Of a DNA stretch of 64,000 bases, positions 1 to 10,546 are shown in pieces (the first letter of the stretch is position 1; each line of letters begins with the position of its first letter). Both the position numbers and the translations under genes were made by a program. The notes beneath the pieces were generated by a model. It was not told the DNA's origin. It searched no databases and saw nothing but the letters and a program-made list of their open reading frames with translations. The stretch spans positions 396,346-460,345 of the forward strand of contig MU130364.1 in NCBI GenBank assembly GCA_015039465.1, in the 5' to 3' direction. Source of the stretch: Phlegmacium glaucopus. Lineage: Eukaryota; Basidiomycota; Agaricomycetes; Agaricales; Cortinariaceae.

Positions 1-1159
1 ATTATTGGAACTAGGCTGGCCCTTGTTCGGTACGGAGGAGGCGGCTATCCTGGCCAGCGGAGGATAGGCAGCTGCTTGGATTGACTGAGTCAGACGTTGC
101 CATTGGAGAAAGATCATTGACACGTACCTGGGCTCTGCCCAAAGACAACATTAGATCCTAAATATAATATGTTCAATAATTCTAAAGATGGAATGGAGGG
201 TTGATTGGAGATATACCTGAGTTTTGCCTGGGCTGAACAGGATCGATAAATTTGCTGGCGAGGTCAATTGAATCTACGTCCTCATCCCATGCCCTTGAAG
301 TGGATGCGGTTGCGTTCTTCGTGCTAGCCCACGACGCAGAACCAACAACTGGGCAATATGGAATGGGCAAAGTTCAAAATCACGCTATAGGTAAAACTCA
401 CCCGGTTGTTTTACACGTGGAGGGGGAGGTTTTATATAGGCCGGAAGAGGTCGACATAACTGCTTGTTGGTTCTGTCTTCAGGTGGCACGGGGCACCAAT
501 AAGTCTGTGGGTACGGCCGTTTGAAGGGACTGATATAATGTGTAGATGGAGATTTCAGCATATATTCCCAGAACCCCGACGAGTTGTTGGAACTGGGATT
601 TTAAAATCCGAGCACTTACCCCGTTCCTGGAGACCAATTATCGAACCAATCCTTCCCAATTGGAATATTTCTCCATCCTTTTGTTTCAGAAAAACAAAAA
701 GTTGAGAGGCGATTAAATAAACCAAAAGTATTTCAATCACGAACCATCCTTCTCAGCATCACGTCCCGCGGAATAGAAACAGTAAAATATTCGAGATACA
801 CGGTTTTCCTCCTCGGCGCTAGGCTCCGTCAACATTTCTGACCATCTATGTTCTCCAAGCAACCATTCATGATTCACGAAGTCTTTCTTAATTTCAAGCA
901 AGACCATACCACGAGACTAATGGATGGTCATGATGAACATATTGAACACAAAAAAACTTGAAAAAAGAGATTCAAGACGTACAGAAGGTCTGTAAAGAAA
1001 TGCCTCAATCATGTCGGGACCAATGCATTCAGCGATCCAAGCCGCACACTCCCGCCGATCCTGTTCGAATAGCCAGTTCACATTGAGCGGGAATGGCTGG
1101 CAGATGGTGAAAAAGCGAGACTCCTCAACAGTTTCTTGAGATTTTTGGCGTTTAACCAT
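1..1159 (-). CDS. Unrecognised multi-exon protein, 3' end beyond the window edge
   Basis: I do not recognise this gene. A consistent spliced model reads from the ATG at 1159 through exons 1159-983, 916-745, 677-620, 529-402, 348-217, 157-128 and 44 to beyond base 1. Every junction is GT-AG and keeps frame. The product opens with MVKRQKSQETVEESRFF, has a compact Trp/Arg-rich first part (LFEQDRRECAAWIAECIGPD, then WRNIPIGKDWFDNWSPGTG) and a Pro-rich segment (PFKRPYPQTYWCPVPPEDR, then PAYIKPPPPR), followed by a low-complexity Ser/Thr/Ala tail. The codon-like quality across seven exons argues strongly for a real gene. No signal peptide, membrane segment or catalytic motif is visible. The function is unknown, and the last exons are the least certain because they are short. 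Confidence 0.7.
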
Positions 1160-1544
1160 TGGTTGCTAAAGTCGTGATGCAGACAAACTTCAGTGAGGTG
1201 GATTTGTGAACTTGAAAGTGATGAGTTGGGAGGCGAATCTGCCTTGTTTTTAAGTATGATAGAAATGTTCTATAGGGTTCTGTTGAGTTCTGTCCCCTCG
1301 TACCCAATACGTAAGGAAAACAAAGAGACATGAGGGAGCATGAGTGTTTAAAGTTAGAATTAGTACACGGAATTAACCGGGCTGTCATGCCGCTGAGGGT
1401 TTGTAGATCATGCTAACTCAAGATGAGCGTTTGAATCACCATTGTTGACCTAGTAAGGGGTTGATTGTTGTCATTGTTCCATTTCTCTAGTATGTCGTAC
1501 AATGACGGTTCCGAACGGGGAAATCTTCTTCAAGCCAAGAATGA

Positions 1545-1870
1545 CTCTACATATTCGTCATATAGCCTAATTCGATGCGATGAATCCTTTTTTCATACGA
1601 TATGAAAACAACTACAACTCTTTCTTATTAACCGAATGGTATTCACCGTAACCGCTGCCGAGCCCATTCGTAACAGTCGTCGATGGAAACTACCAAAGCA
1701 AATTCCCATCTCCCAGGGCAAAGCAACAAACAGTCTATGCCAAAGTTTACGTCGTATGGTAGTATCTGGTGTGCGCGCAAGACTTTGAGCGCGATATTTG
1801 GCGTGTTTGAACGAACCGTGATGAAGAGATGTACGATAACCTATTTTAAGATTTTGATCGTACATATACA
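1545..1870. repeat. Dispersed repeat R1, copy a
   Basis: This stretch is closely similar, in the same orientation, to 3360-3680. Both contain CCTAATTCGATGCGATGA, then AACCGAATGGTATT, GCTGCCGAGCCCATT and GTCGTCGATGGAAAC at matching spacing. Open frames here are short and not conserved between the copies, so I read it as non-coding. The rest of 1160-1889 shows no gene that I can support. Confidence 0.6.
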
Positions 1871-1889
1871 GTTAACGTTAGTTAACGTT

Positions 1890-3345
1890 GCGGACAACCA
1901 AATTTCATCTTTCCATTTTAGGCACCGCTCAATACCCCCCGGAAAATCCAGAAAACCATCGGAATAGCATTGTTTCGGACCAATGAATCGGTTGGAACCA
2001 GCCGATTCCACGATAACAAAGATTTAAAGAAATTTTGACCTCAAAATATTGGAGGCCGGCCAAAAAAAAAATGGCTCAAATCTCGGGATATGTATTTTTA
2101 TACAGATCTCTTCTAATCCCGTTCGATCCTCTAATAGATAAGACTTTCATTAAACCGTTCCTGTGAAAGAAAAAACATCAACTTTCACCGTGCACAGCCT
2201 CGGAAGCTATCGGGTACACTCAGACTACCAAAACTGTTGTTTTTTTTCACCAGGAATTTCCAGAAAACTTTTTTTTTTGGACGTTTTCGGGGTGTCTGAA
2301 TCCGAATCTGAAGATTGCATAAACCAAATTGGATGCCTTTACATGATCATGATTCTGCAGCCACAAATAATACTAGTGCTTCCTAAGTTCCTTTGGTCGT
2401 CCGCAACTGTATACCTAAACCTAAAGTAAAGTGTGACACAAGGCACACTAAATACGGTAAGTAATGTATAAATCCGGTAAAGTAACGTGGCTCACCTCAG
2501 TCACGGTTATAACGATCTACTATGGTATTTGTACATAAATAAAACAGGATAAGAAAGAGGAATAGAAAGAAAAAGAAAAGGAGGCGCTTTGTATGTGCTA
2601 AAAATAGCTTTTGCGCCTTTATGTTCATAGCGCGATTGAGCCAGCCCGGGAGGGAGAGTCCCCAGGAGGTTGCAAAGTTCAAAAAGGACAGGTATCCTGG
2701 CCTCGGGCATTGATCCCTGTCAGTGGAACTTCATGCACATGGGTGGGGCTAGGGTGGGAGGGGATGATGGATTTGAGTTCCGACTGGCGATGCAAACTGA
2801 TCTTACGTGTACTTGTATCATGCAAATTGAACTTTTTTCATCATTCTGAGTCATAGTAAATAAATATTAATACCGAGACATGAATAGTAGTAGGATAACT
2901 TTTCAGTACTAGTGGTTATCAAACCTATTGTTTGTCGAACCCTGTCCATTACGATGGGTACACGATAACGATGAAGTATTGAAATGACTGCATAGCGGCG
3001 TCTAAAAGTAAAAATGTAACTGCAAAAAAATAAAAAATCTGGACGACAGAAGAACAATGGAATACTAATGGAATCCGGTGAAATATCTGTCAACTCTGTT
3101 GTTTTTAAAAAATCCGCCCACGGCCAAGTCATCCAAAAATAACCGAGTTACACGCTTTTCGGAAGCGATGATTAAAATCGCAACAGCACCGGTCATCACC
3201 AACATACTCATCACTCCCATTCCTGTCCATGCCCCCACCACCCCAGGTCCCAACCTTATGCTACGAGCCGTATTCGTCCCCTTGGATCCGTCTATCACCC
3301 AATCTCTCCACGCTGAATGCATCTCCACCACAAATGCTTCGCTCT
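1890..3345. repeat. Segmental duplication, left copy (matches 14790-16495)
   Basis: Long colinear similarity joins this block to 14790-16495. Shared landmarks include GATAAGACTTTCATTAA, a following CCGTTCCTGTGAAA run, GAGCCAGCCCGGGAGGGAGA, GATGGATTTGAGTTCCGACT and CCATTACGATGGGTACACGA, all in the same order. Indels separate the copies; the right copy has about 250 extra bases near 15770-16020. The left copy stops abruptly inside the glycosidase-like coding sequence near 3345, which marks the duplication breakpoint. Confidence 0.75.
3065..3345 (-). pseudogene. Truncated 3' end of a six-hairpin glycosidase gene
   Basis: The minus strand encodes VEMHSAWRDWV, then GSKGTNTARSIRLG and a hydrophobic tail with VVGAW and GMGVMSMLVMTGAVAI. 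This is nearly identical to the C-terminus of the full gene at 16297-17887. Nothing upstream of this C-terminal fragment is present, because homology ends at about 3345. One extra A at the old stop position destroys the TAA used by the full gene, so the frame runs on. It is a non-functional duplication fragment. Confidence 0.8.
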
Positions 3346-3359
3346 AAATATTTGTCATA

Positions 3360-3680
3360 TCCGAAATGATTCTCTAGAAGCCTAATTCGATGCGATGACA
3401 TACAATATGAAAGCAAACTAAAACTCTTTCTCATTAACCGAATGGTATTTTACCGTACTAGCCGCTGCCGAGCCCATTTGTAATGGTCGTCGATGGAAAC
3501 CACCAAAGGAAGCTCCCAGCTTGCAGACCAAAGGAACTTGAACAAACAGTCTACGCCAAAGTTGTATGATAGTACTACCTGGTGCACGATATTCGGCGTG
3601 ATTGAACAAACCGTGACAAAGAGATGTATGATAACCCTTTTGAGATTCATCGTACAGTTGCGGACAATCAAAGGCTAGGC
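3360..3680. repeat. Dispersed repeat R1, copy b
   Basis: Second copy of the repeat at 1545-1870, in the same orientation. It flanks the duplicated block on its other side, so R1 brackets 1890-3345 as a direct repeat. Confidence 0.6.
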
Positions 3681-5174
3681 TCAATTACAGTGTCTTGCCA
3701 AGTGCATAACTGTTTCCATACAAATTCACATTTGTATCTATTTGTCCGTCAATGCATTGGTAAGCTGCGGGAGTGACCACAATCGACACGCACACTCAGG
3801 CACGAAGTGCTGATCTCCCATCAAATTGGATGCCATAGCTCGCCATTGACTTATTTTTGATACTCCGGCCAGTCTGCCGGTTAGGTGCCGCTGGGGTTTG
3901 GGTTGGCCTAGTAATTTGGTTAGGATCACGGTTAGTGTTAGGGGTTTGTGTTAGGGTTTTTTCTCAGGTTAGTGGTAGGCTTAGGGATCAGGTATATATC
4001 CTTTTTGTGCGGTAGCGCGGTCTTGGGTAGGTGGTTAGGTAGTTAGAACTCCGGCTGCTGTGAGGCAGCCGAAGGATGGTGTGTCGCGTCTCACAACTTC
4101 TCCATTCGGGGGGTGTGTTGATTGTGGTACATCCTCAGTAAGCTGGGATCTAGAGATCGTGCAGACTCATAAAGCAATGGATGTGAAGAGGAATATCAGT
4201 GGACTGTTGGAATATCGGGATTAAACTATCCAGAAACCCCCGTTTCAAAGTGAAACCTGGGGTTCCAAACATTTTGGGAAAAACCCCCCATGAGCTGAGC
4301 AATGTTGTTTGTGTATGTTATCAGAAACCCCCTAGGTCGGAGCTCAATAACAGTGCCGAACTTGTGCCGGCCAGATGCAGCAGACTAGCCTTGCCCTTGC
4401 AGAGTGCAGATACATACTAACATAGGCTTGAGGCTTGATCTCTATTATCTTTTATGTGCTTTGTTTTATCGTTATCTTTTCCTTATTTTCTATTATCAAT
4501 TGTTTTATTTCTTTATTGAGTTTTATCTGTGATCTCCGTCTTTCATTTATTCTATGTTTTTTCAATCTCTCTTTTTATCACATGAAAGTGTTTAATTCTG
4601 TTAGCAATCTGTTAGCTACTACTTTCTGGTATAAATATGAGAACCAAAATATGTAGCTACCAAGTGAAGTTCCTCTGACACCAGCCCCTCCAATGCAGCT
4701 TGGCTTCAATGCAAAAACAGACCCCTTCACTACTCCTTCTCATGAGTGAACTTTGTCCATCTGCTCTCTTCAGAGCATCTTACATTCTTTTTTCCTCCTG
4801 CAACCTCGTGTGGACTGGAAGTTTTCACTCTGCCACCATCTGGATAGCATACAATTCATAATTTCATATTGCCTGAACTGAATTATCTCTCTCTTCAACA
4901 ATGTCCACAGCTCATCAATTTTTGTATAGAGAGAGTGTCTAGTATATTAAAACTGAAACATATACATTCAAAAAAAAAAATAGTCCCCTGGAGGCATTGT
5001 GGAGGCACGCTATTTCACAAATTAGTACTATGTAGCAAATTGATTGTTGGTTGGACTTTGAATATCAGAAGGGAAAATATGGTGTGCTGACTTTGTGCCG
5101 ATAAGTGACCCTGCAGAGTAACCCCGGTTTCTGGATAACTTATTTAGGAACCCCAGGGTTATTCTTGGAAACAG
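3681..5174. other. Gene-free repetitive stretch
   Basis: I see no gene here. Positions 3880-3990 are rich in degenerate TTAGG/TTAGGG words such as GTTAGTGTTAGGGG and GTGTTAGGG. Positions 4218-4275 and 5115-5165 share the words CCAGAAACCCC (or its complement) and GGGGTTCC, suggesting an old element. An AT-rich, pyrimidine-heavy stretch lies at 4435-4660. Confidence 0.4.
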
Positions 5175-7168
5175 TGTTAGGGGACAGTCGCAAGGTTAAA
5201 CCAAGCGACTTCCCTTACATTCACGCTCCTTGGATAACCCCATAAACATTGTTATTGACCAAGGTGCAGATCCTATATCTGCACCTTAACTATTTATACT
5301 AAGGTACATGGTCTGTGCACATGTATGTACTTGTTTGTATAGTGATAAGAATCAGTTATGTAATACTACACTACTAAGCAGGTACCTATCTGGGTCATGA
5401 CTAAGGCGTAGTGACTAAGACATATGGGACGGAGCAGAAGAGACGGTAAAGGGGTGCGCTTCTGTAGGAAGCTTGTGATGGGACATCACATAGTGACAGA
5501 GGGTACAGGGTAGTGCCGTAGGCGTAGGCGATAACATAGAGTTGTTGTACGATGGTGAGTAGGGCTACCAAAGTTCAGTTCAGTTCGGTTCTTCAACATT
5601 TTTGAAGAACTGAGAACCGAACTGAAGGGTCCCCCACCGAACTGAACTGGAACCGGAACTGGAACCGATAGAACTGGTTCTGTCGGTTCTGTCCAGTTCT
5701 AGGACCGGTTCGAACCATGGAACCGATAAAAAATCTTCAGAACCTCACACTTCACTCTTTTTTTCTCTTTTAGTTGGTAATTTGTACTCATTTATTCATT
5801 ATTACATTACTACATTACTACAAAGCCAAATAAAAGTTGCTACCTTGGCAGTAAGGTACTCGTTTGCACACCCCTGGTTCACCATTCCTAACTGTTTGTT
5901 CATCGCTTACCATTTGCTTGTCGTTTGTTATCCATCACTCATCTTCATTCATCACCATTTGTTTGTCCGTCATTGTTTGTCCGTCATTGTTTGTCCATTG
6001 TAGTCCATCCATTGTAGTTCGTCCATTGTAGTTTACATTAGGATTGGAATTAATCCTTCTAAAAAACCCATTGTTGTTGTACCTGTCATTGTTGTCCCTT
6101 GTTGTTGTCATAAGTCACCGTTTGGGCCTGTTGTCGTCGTCATTGTCTGTCGCCGGCATTGGCCCTCGTTGTGTTGTTGTAAGAAAGTGACAACCTAGAA
6201 TTGAACAAAAAAAGTGAGTTAATAGAAGAAATGGACTTTAAAAACATACCTGGGGCCACTAAATGACACTGTCATTTGTGTCGTTTGGGCCCCTGTTGTT
6301 GTTGTTGTTGTCTGTCAATGCTATTGATCGCCACAAATACAATATTATAGCGCGGGGTTGATCGAGAGACCAACTGAGAACAAGGAGACGGATGGGGTGG
6401 GAGAGGCCCAACAACGCGAACGACGGCGTCATTTGGGGCTTGTGGTTGTTGTTGTCTGTTGCCGGCATTGACCCTCGTCGTATTGTAAGAAAGTGATAAC
6501 CTAGAATACGATTCAAAAGTGAGTTAAAAGAAGAAATCAACTTTAAAAAACATACCTGGGGCCCAAATGACACAAATGACAGCGTCGTTTGGGCCCATGT
6601 TGTCATGGTCATTTGGTGTTATTGTCCTCTTCCCTGGTCATCTGGTTGTAAGACATAAAGTTGAATAATAATAAAAATCATTATATAACTTAAAATACAT
6701 ACCTGGGAGGCAACGGTTTACAAGACCGTCGTTTGGGCCTCTGTTGTGTTGGTATTTTGAACTGGTGAACGGTGGGAAGGGTGTTAGTAAACAAGAAACA
6801 ATGCAAACCATTTCAATCTCCAACTCCCAAAGCGTTGGTGGAAGAGTATTTTACTGATATATAAGTCATTTATTTACAGAAAAATTAGAGAAAAATATGG
6901 AAAGAAAGTTCAGTTCAAACCGGCTCAAACCCGTTTCTCAACGGTTCTCAAAATTTTTGGAAGGGCTGAACCGCAAACCAGAACCGGTCATGCAAAGCCT
7001 GAACCAGAACTGGACTGAACCAAACTTTCGGTTTGGTTCAGTCGGTTCCGGTTCTCTGTGTCAGTTCTGAACCGAACTTTGGCAGCCCTAATGGTGAGAT
7101 TGGGTGACGGGTGGTGTTATGCATAGGCTGGGAGGCGTAGGGTAGGACTTAAGGGAGGTCCCCTGACA
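5175..7168. repeat. Probable LTR, split by a nested hAT-type element
   Basis: The block starts TGTTAGGGGAC and ends GTCCCCTGACA, an imperfect 11-bp inverted terminal repeat of the TG...CA type seen in LTR retrotransposons. Removing the nested element at 5560-7090 plus one target duplication leaves about 455 bp, a normal LTR length. The right end abuts gypsy integrase coding sequence that begins at 7169. The flanking 5-mers (AACAG and GGTTG) do not match, so either the insertion is old or one side has been lost. Confidence 0.5.
5560..7090. mobile_element. Non-autonomous hAT-type element, 1531 bp
   Basis: The ends are TAGGGCTACCAAAGTTC and GAACTTTGGCAGCCCTA, inverted repeats with one mismatch in 17. 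Flanks carry a perfect 8-bp target duplication ATGGTGAG at 5552-5559 and 7091-7098, the length typical of hAT insertions. Subterminal regions are dense in GGTTC/GAACC words. The interior has four degenerate copies of a GTCGTTTGGGCC motif (about 6280, 6430, 6580 and 6730) and TGTTGTTG runs. No transposase is readable, so it must have been mobilised in trans. Confidence 0.85.
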
Positions 7169-8187
7169 GGTTGATTCAGTCACAAAACGGGCTCATTTTG
7201 CACCTACCTTCACCACTACCTCCGCATCCGGAACAGCACGCCTGTACATCCAAAATGTCTGGAAACACCACGGATTGCCCTGGAGAGTTGTATCAGACAG
7301 AGGACCACAATTTGTAGCGCAATTCACTCGGGAACTGTACCAGATTCTCAGAATCAAATTGGCTGCCACCACCACCTATCATCCTCAAGGAGACGGCCAG
7401 ACAGAACAAGTAAACCAGGAATTGGAACAATACCTCCGGATCTTCGTTAACCAATGACAGAACAACTGGGCCAAACTCCTCCCCCTTGCAGAATTCCAAT
7501 ACAATAACCATGTCCATTCAGCCACCCAACACCCACCTTTCCTCCTAGATTCTGGCTGGATTCCCCCAATGGGTTTCAAACCAAACCAACCGGAATCATG
7601 AATGGAATTAGTCAATGAATTCACAGCACAAATGCGGAATACCTTGGACCAAGCAAAAGTGGCATTGGTCAAGTCTAAAGACAACATGGCAAGGTACTAC
7701 AATCAGAAAAGGACTCCGGCACCCAAATATAAACCCGGAGACAGAGTATACTTGGATGCCAGCAATATACAAACTACACAGCCATCCAAGAAACTGTCTC
7801 ATTGGCACTTGGGCCCTTTTCTGATTGAAAGACGAGTAGGCAATAATGCCTACCAACTCCAGCTTCCCTTGTCCATGAAACGACTGCATCCAGTCTTCAA
7901 CGTAGTCAAACTAACCCCGGCTCCGGAAGACCCAATCCCTGGAAGACATACTCCACCTCCCCCACTCCTGGAGATCAACGGAGAAGAAGAGTGGGTTGTG
8001 GAAGAAATTCTTGACAGCAAGGTCATGAACAGGAGATTCCAGTACCTTGTAAAATGGCAAGGTTTCAGAATCGAACACAACACATGGGAACCTTGGGAAA
8101 ATGTACACGCCCCAGAACTAGTCATGGAGTTCCACAGGAAGAACCCAGGAGCCCCTTGGCATATCAGGAGGACCAAATTCAAATGAC
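7169..8187 (+). pseudogene. Ty3/gypsy integrase and chromodomain fragment, degenerate
   Basis: Starting with VDSVTKRAHFAP, the plus strand encodes the integrase core of a gypsy Pol: VVSDRGPQFVAQFTREL, then TTYHPQGDGQTEQVNQELE, the C-terminal integrase region (YYNQKRTPAPKYKPGDRVYL, KLSHWHLGPF, LHPVFNVVKL) and a chromodomain (EEWVVEEILDSK, YLVKWQGFRIEHNTWEPW). TGA interrupts the frame after FVNQ near 7456 and again near 7600. Gag, protease, RT and RNase H are absent. The chromodomain ends in a basic tail and stops at 8187, just before a polypurine tract. It is a dead remnant of a chromovirus-type retrotransposon. Confidence 0.9.
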
Positions 8188-8214
8188 TTCCTTTTGTGCT
8201 GGGATGTCACCTAT

Positions 8215-9252
8215 TGGAGGGGGGGGATGGATGTTAGGGGACGCCCGATTTCAACCCCAACCAACACATACATTCCACCTCATCATCATCCATAACCTCT
8301 GATACTCTGTTCCAATACTCTGCCCGTTCTGATGTTCCGTTACAATTTTGGTACTCTGTCTGTTCCGACACTCCGTTCCAGTCAGACAATATTTTTATTT
8401 TTCACGTCACACCATTTTTTATTTTATTTATTTATTTATTATTGTATCACTTCTTTATTTATTTTATATCTCCATTGATAGGACTGAAAATTGAATACCT
8501 ATGGATTATTCATTTTTCATAATATTATTCTTCAATTGAATCAAAAAGATCAATAAACCAACCATGAATTAATCTACAAATTGATAGTAGCAAGGATATT
8601 AACATCCTTTGTCAGAGTCTGAGGAGAAATCCTTGTACTATAAAGCTGTTTCATAGTCTGCCTGTGGGACTTTAAATCATTTGTTTTTGATAGTCATAGA
8701 ATATTAAATCCTTAAGGGACTTGTCTATGTTCATCCAAATTGGGTTATCATATAAACAAAGAATATTAAACCCCAAAAAGGGAATAATCTTTGTCTATCA
8801 AATCACAATCTCATACAGTCTGAAAAATTGGACTTTAAACACTGGTCAAATTAGGAAAGAAGAGAGAAAAGAAAAGAAACAGATTGGAAAAGATAGTCTA
8901 AAAAGAATTGGACTTTAAACCTGTATTTGGAAGTTTTATTCAAGAGCGTACTGGTTATATTTTCAAGGAAACCCCAACTTGCCTAAATACAGAAATTTGT
9001 TATTGGTTGCTGGTTGTTGGACTTGTTTTGAACATTTCCTTAAACAGTAATCTTAGAACTACAAATTTATAAAAATCATATCACCGTTATGTCCATATTA
9101 GTACTTAAATACTCCTTACCCTAGCAGGGATCCCCATCTTTTCCTCTTTGGATCCCCTGCTAGGTAAGTCACATGTTCATATCTCCCTTCAATATCATTA
9201 ACTTTGGATCCCCTGCTAGTCTGACTAAGTCAGTACCGCAGTTGCCCTAACA
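8215..9252 (+). repeat. Polypurine tract and probable 3' LTR of the gypsy remnant
   Basis: The G-rich tract at 8215-8231 precedes TGTTAGGGGACG at 8232. The probable end is CCCTAACA at 9245-9252, complementary to the start. That gives an LTR of about 1021 bp, AT-rich at 8390-8470. The right end falls exactly where the repeated cassette begins (GATTGTTTGGTC), so the element seems to have inserted at the cassette edge. The start is better supported than the end. Confidence 0.55.
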
Positions 9253-9445
9253 GATTGTTTGGTCTCGGCGAGAGTAAACTTCTGACAAGTGAATAGGAAA
9301 CACAAGAATCTGCCAACAGTGGATGAAGAACACCTGGCTTGCGTTTGGCTGCACTTTCATATATGTGTGAGAATCTGGGGTATCCCTGGCTACTGTCAAA
9401 GGCCACAAGGAGCTGCTTCCATCTGAACAATCTGAGTGGTAAACT
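9253..9445 (+). repeat. Upstream cassette U, orphan copy (unit A)
   Basis: Carries the cassette signature seen beside every beta-trefoil gene: CGGCGAGAGTAAACTTC, GGAAACACAAGAATCT, GGCTTGCGTTTGGCTGC, GGGGTATCCCTGGC and GGAGCTGCTTCC. In unit B the equivalent cassette lies between an inhibitor gene and a desaturase relic. Here the inhibitor position is occupied by the gypsy LTR. Confidence 0.7.
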
Positions 9446-9537
9446 ATATTAATTAAAGTTAAATGTTAAGTACCATAACCAGACTTTTTTAGGTGTGCAT
9501 GTGCATCTGATCACTCTCCCACCAGTTGTGTTGGCAA

Positions 9538-9831
9538 TTAGTGATGCCGAAGTCCGGTTCAGTCCGGTTCTCTGCCATTTTTGGTGAACCCTGAACCGAA
9601 CTATCGGTCTGGTTCAGGCAATAGCCTGAACCTTGAACCCGGTTCTGGTCCGGTTCTCAGTTCTGAACTGAACTAATTACTATATAAGGCAAGTGTTCGG
9701 GCAAATTACGCCTCCTTGGACCTCAAAACAGGTTCAGTTCAGCCATGCCCTGAACTTTGAACCGAACTTCGGTCCAGTTCTCAAAAGTTCAGGTTTGAAC
9801 TTCAGTTCAGAACCGGACTGTGGCATCACTA
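9538..9831. mobile_element. Small hAT-type MITE, 294 bp
   Basis: Starts TTAGTGATGCCGAAGTCC and ends GGACTGTGGCATCACTA, giving inverted ends of about 17 bp with small mismatches. A perfect 8-bp target duplication GTTGGCAA lies at 9530-9537 and 9832-9839. The related sequence near 22610-22630 lacks the element and so serves as an empty site. The interior is full of GAACCG/CGGTTC words, like the larger element at 5560-7090. Confidence 0.85.
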
Positions 9832-10063
9832 GTTGGCAATCAATGAATCATGGTTTTCAAGTTGCATCTTGTCCTTCATATCAATAAGTGAGTTTCAAGA
9901 ATATATATCAAGACTCCCAAATTATTATTGCGCTAGATTTCAGTCTTTTTGGAGATGCAGAGAGTTTTTCCAAATGCAAAAGGTCTCCTAGACACTGCAA
10001 AAAAAACTTGAAGGTGCTGGGGATAAATATGTATATCCTATCCTTGCTCAGGACCCAATCATA

Positions 10064-10546
10064 AGTTAATGACTGAAGAGCCTCATTGAAAGCGAAGAAT
10101 GGCAACATGAAGATGCATCTGGAAGTGAATACAGGGATATTTCTTTTCTTACATACATTTATACAGGTCAAGGTCACTACATTAATGGGACACAAACCAC
10201 TAACCTAAATATCTTGTATTATTTGTGGTCCTCCTGCAAATATTTCTTGTGATCTTTCTCCAACAAATATCACCACTTTCATCTCTTGTGCATACACGAG
10301 AGGCAGGACTGCAAACCACAATACCTTTCTGGCTATCCATGAAATCATGCACAATCTAGCATTCAAGGGTAGTAAACTTCTTGCTATGTTTGCCAACCTT
10401 CTGATCGATGTTCCTTTTTCTGCAGCTCTCAAGGTTTGTCTTCCATCTCTGCATTCCATACTTACTACATGGTGCATATGTATCAGGTTATCATATTGAT
10501 CATCATAAATTTATGAGCCAGGATGATGTTGATACAGATCTGTAGG
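10064..10546 (+). pseudogene. Sphingolipid delta-4 desaturase (DES1) relic, unit A
   Basis: Reading the plus strand across small frame breaks recovers the landmarks of the fungal/animal sphingolipid delta-4 desaturase. In order these are MTEEPH followed by an in-frame TGA and KRRMA, then TLMGHKPLT, VVLLQIFLVIF, a first histidine box in FLAIHEIMHNLAFKG, MFANLLIDVPFSAALK, and a second box in GYHIDHHKFMSQDDVDTDL followed by TAG. Two stretches look like old introns (about 10128-10176 and 10435-10486). The C-terminal third with the last histidine box is missing. With stops, a frameshift and truncation this is a dead gene. The living enzyme inserts the 4,5 double bond of sphingoid bases in the endoplasmic reticulum. 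Confidence 0.75.

Noticed and set aside
252..524. 90-codon plus-strand frame
   Set aside because: It is antisense to exons 4 and 5 of the minus-strand edge gene and has no independent support.
3880..3990. Interstitial telomere tract
   Set aside because: TTAGGG-like words are frequent but irregular and never form a clean tandem array, so I do not call it telomeric.
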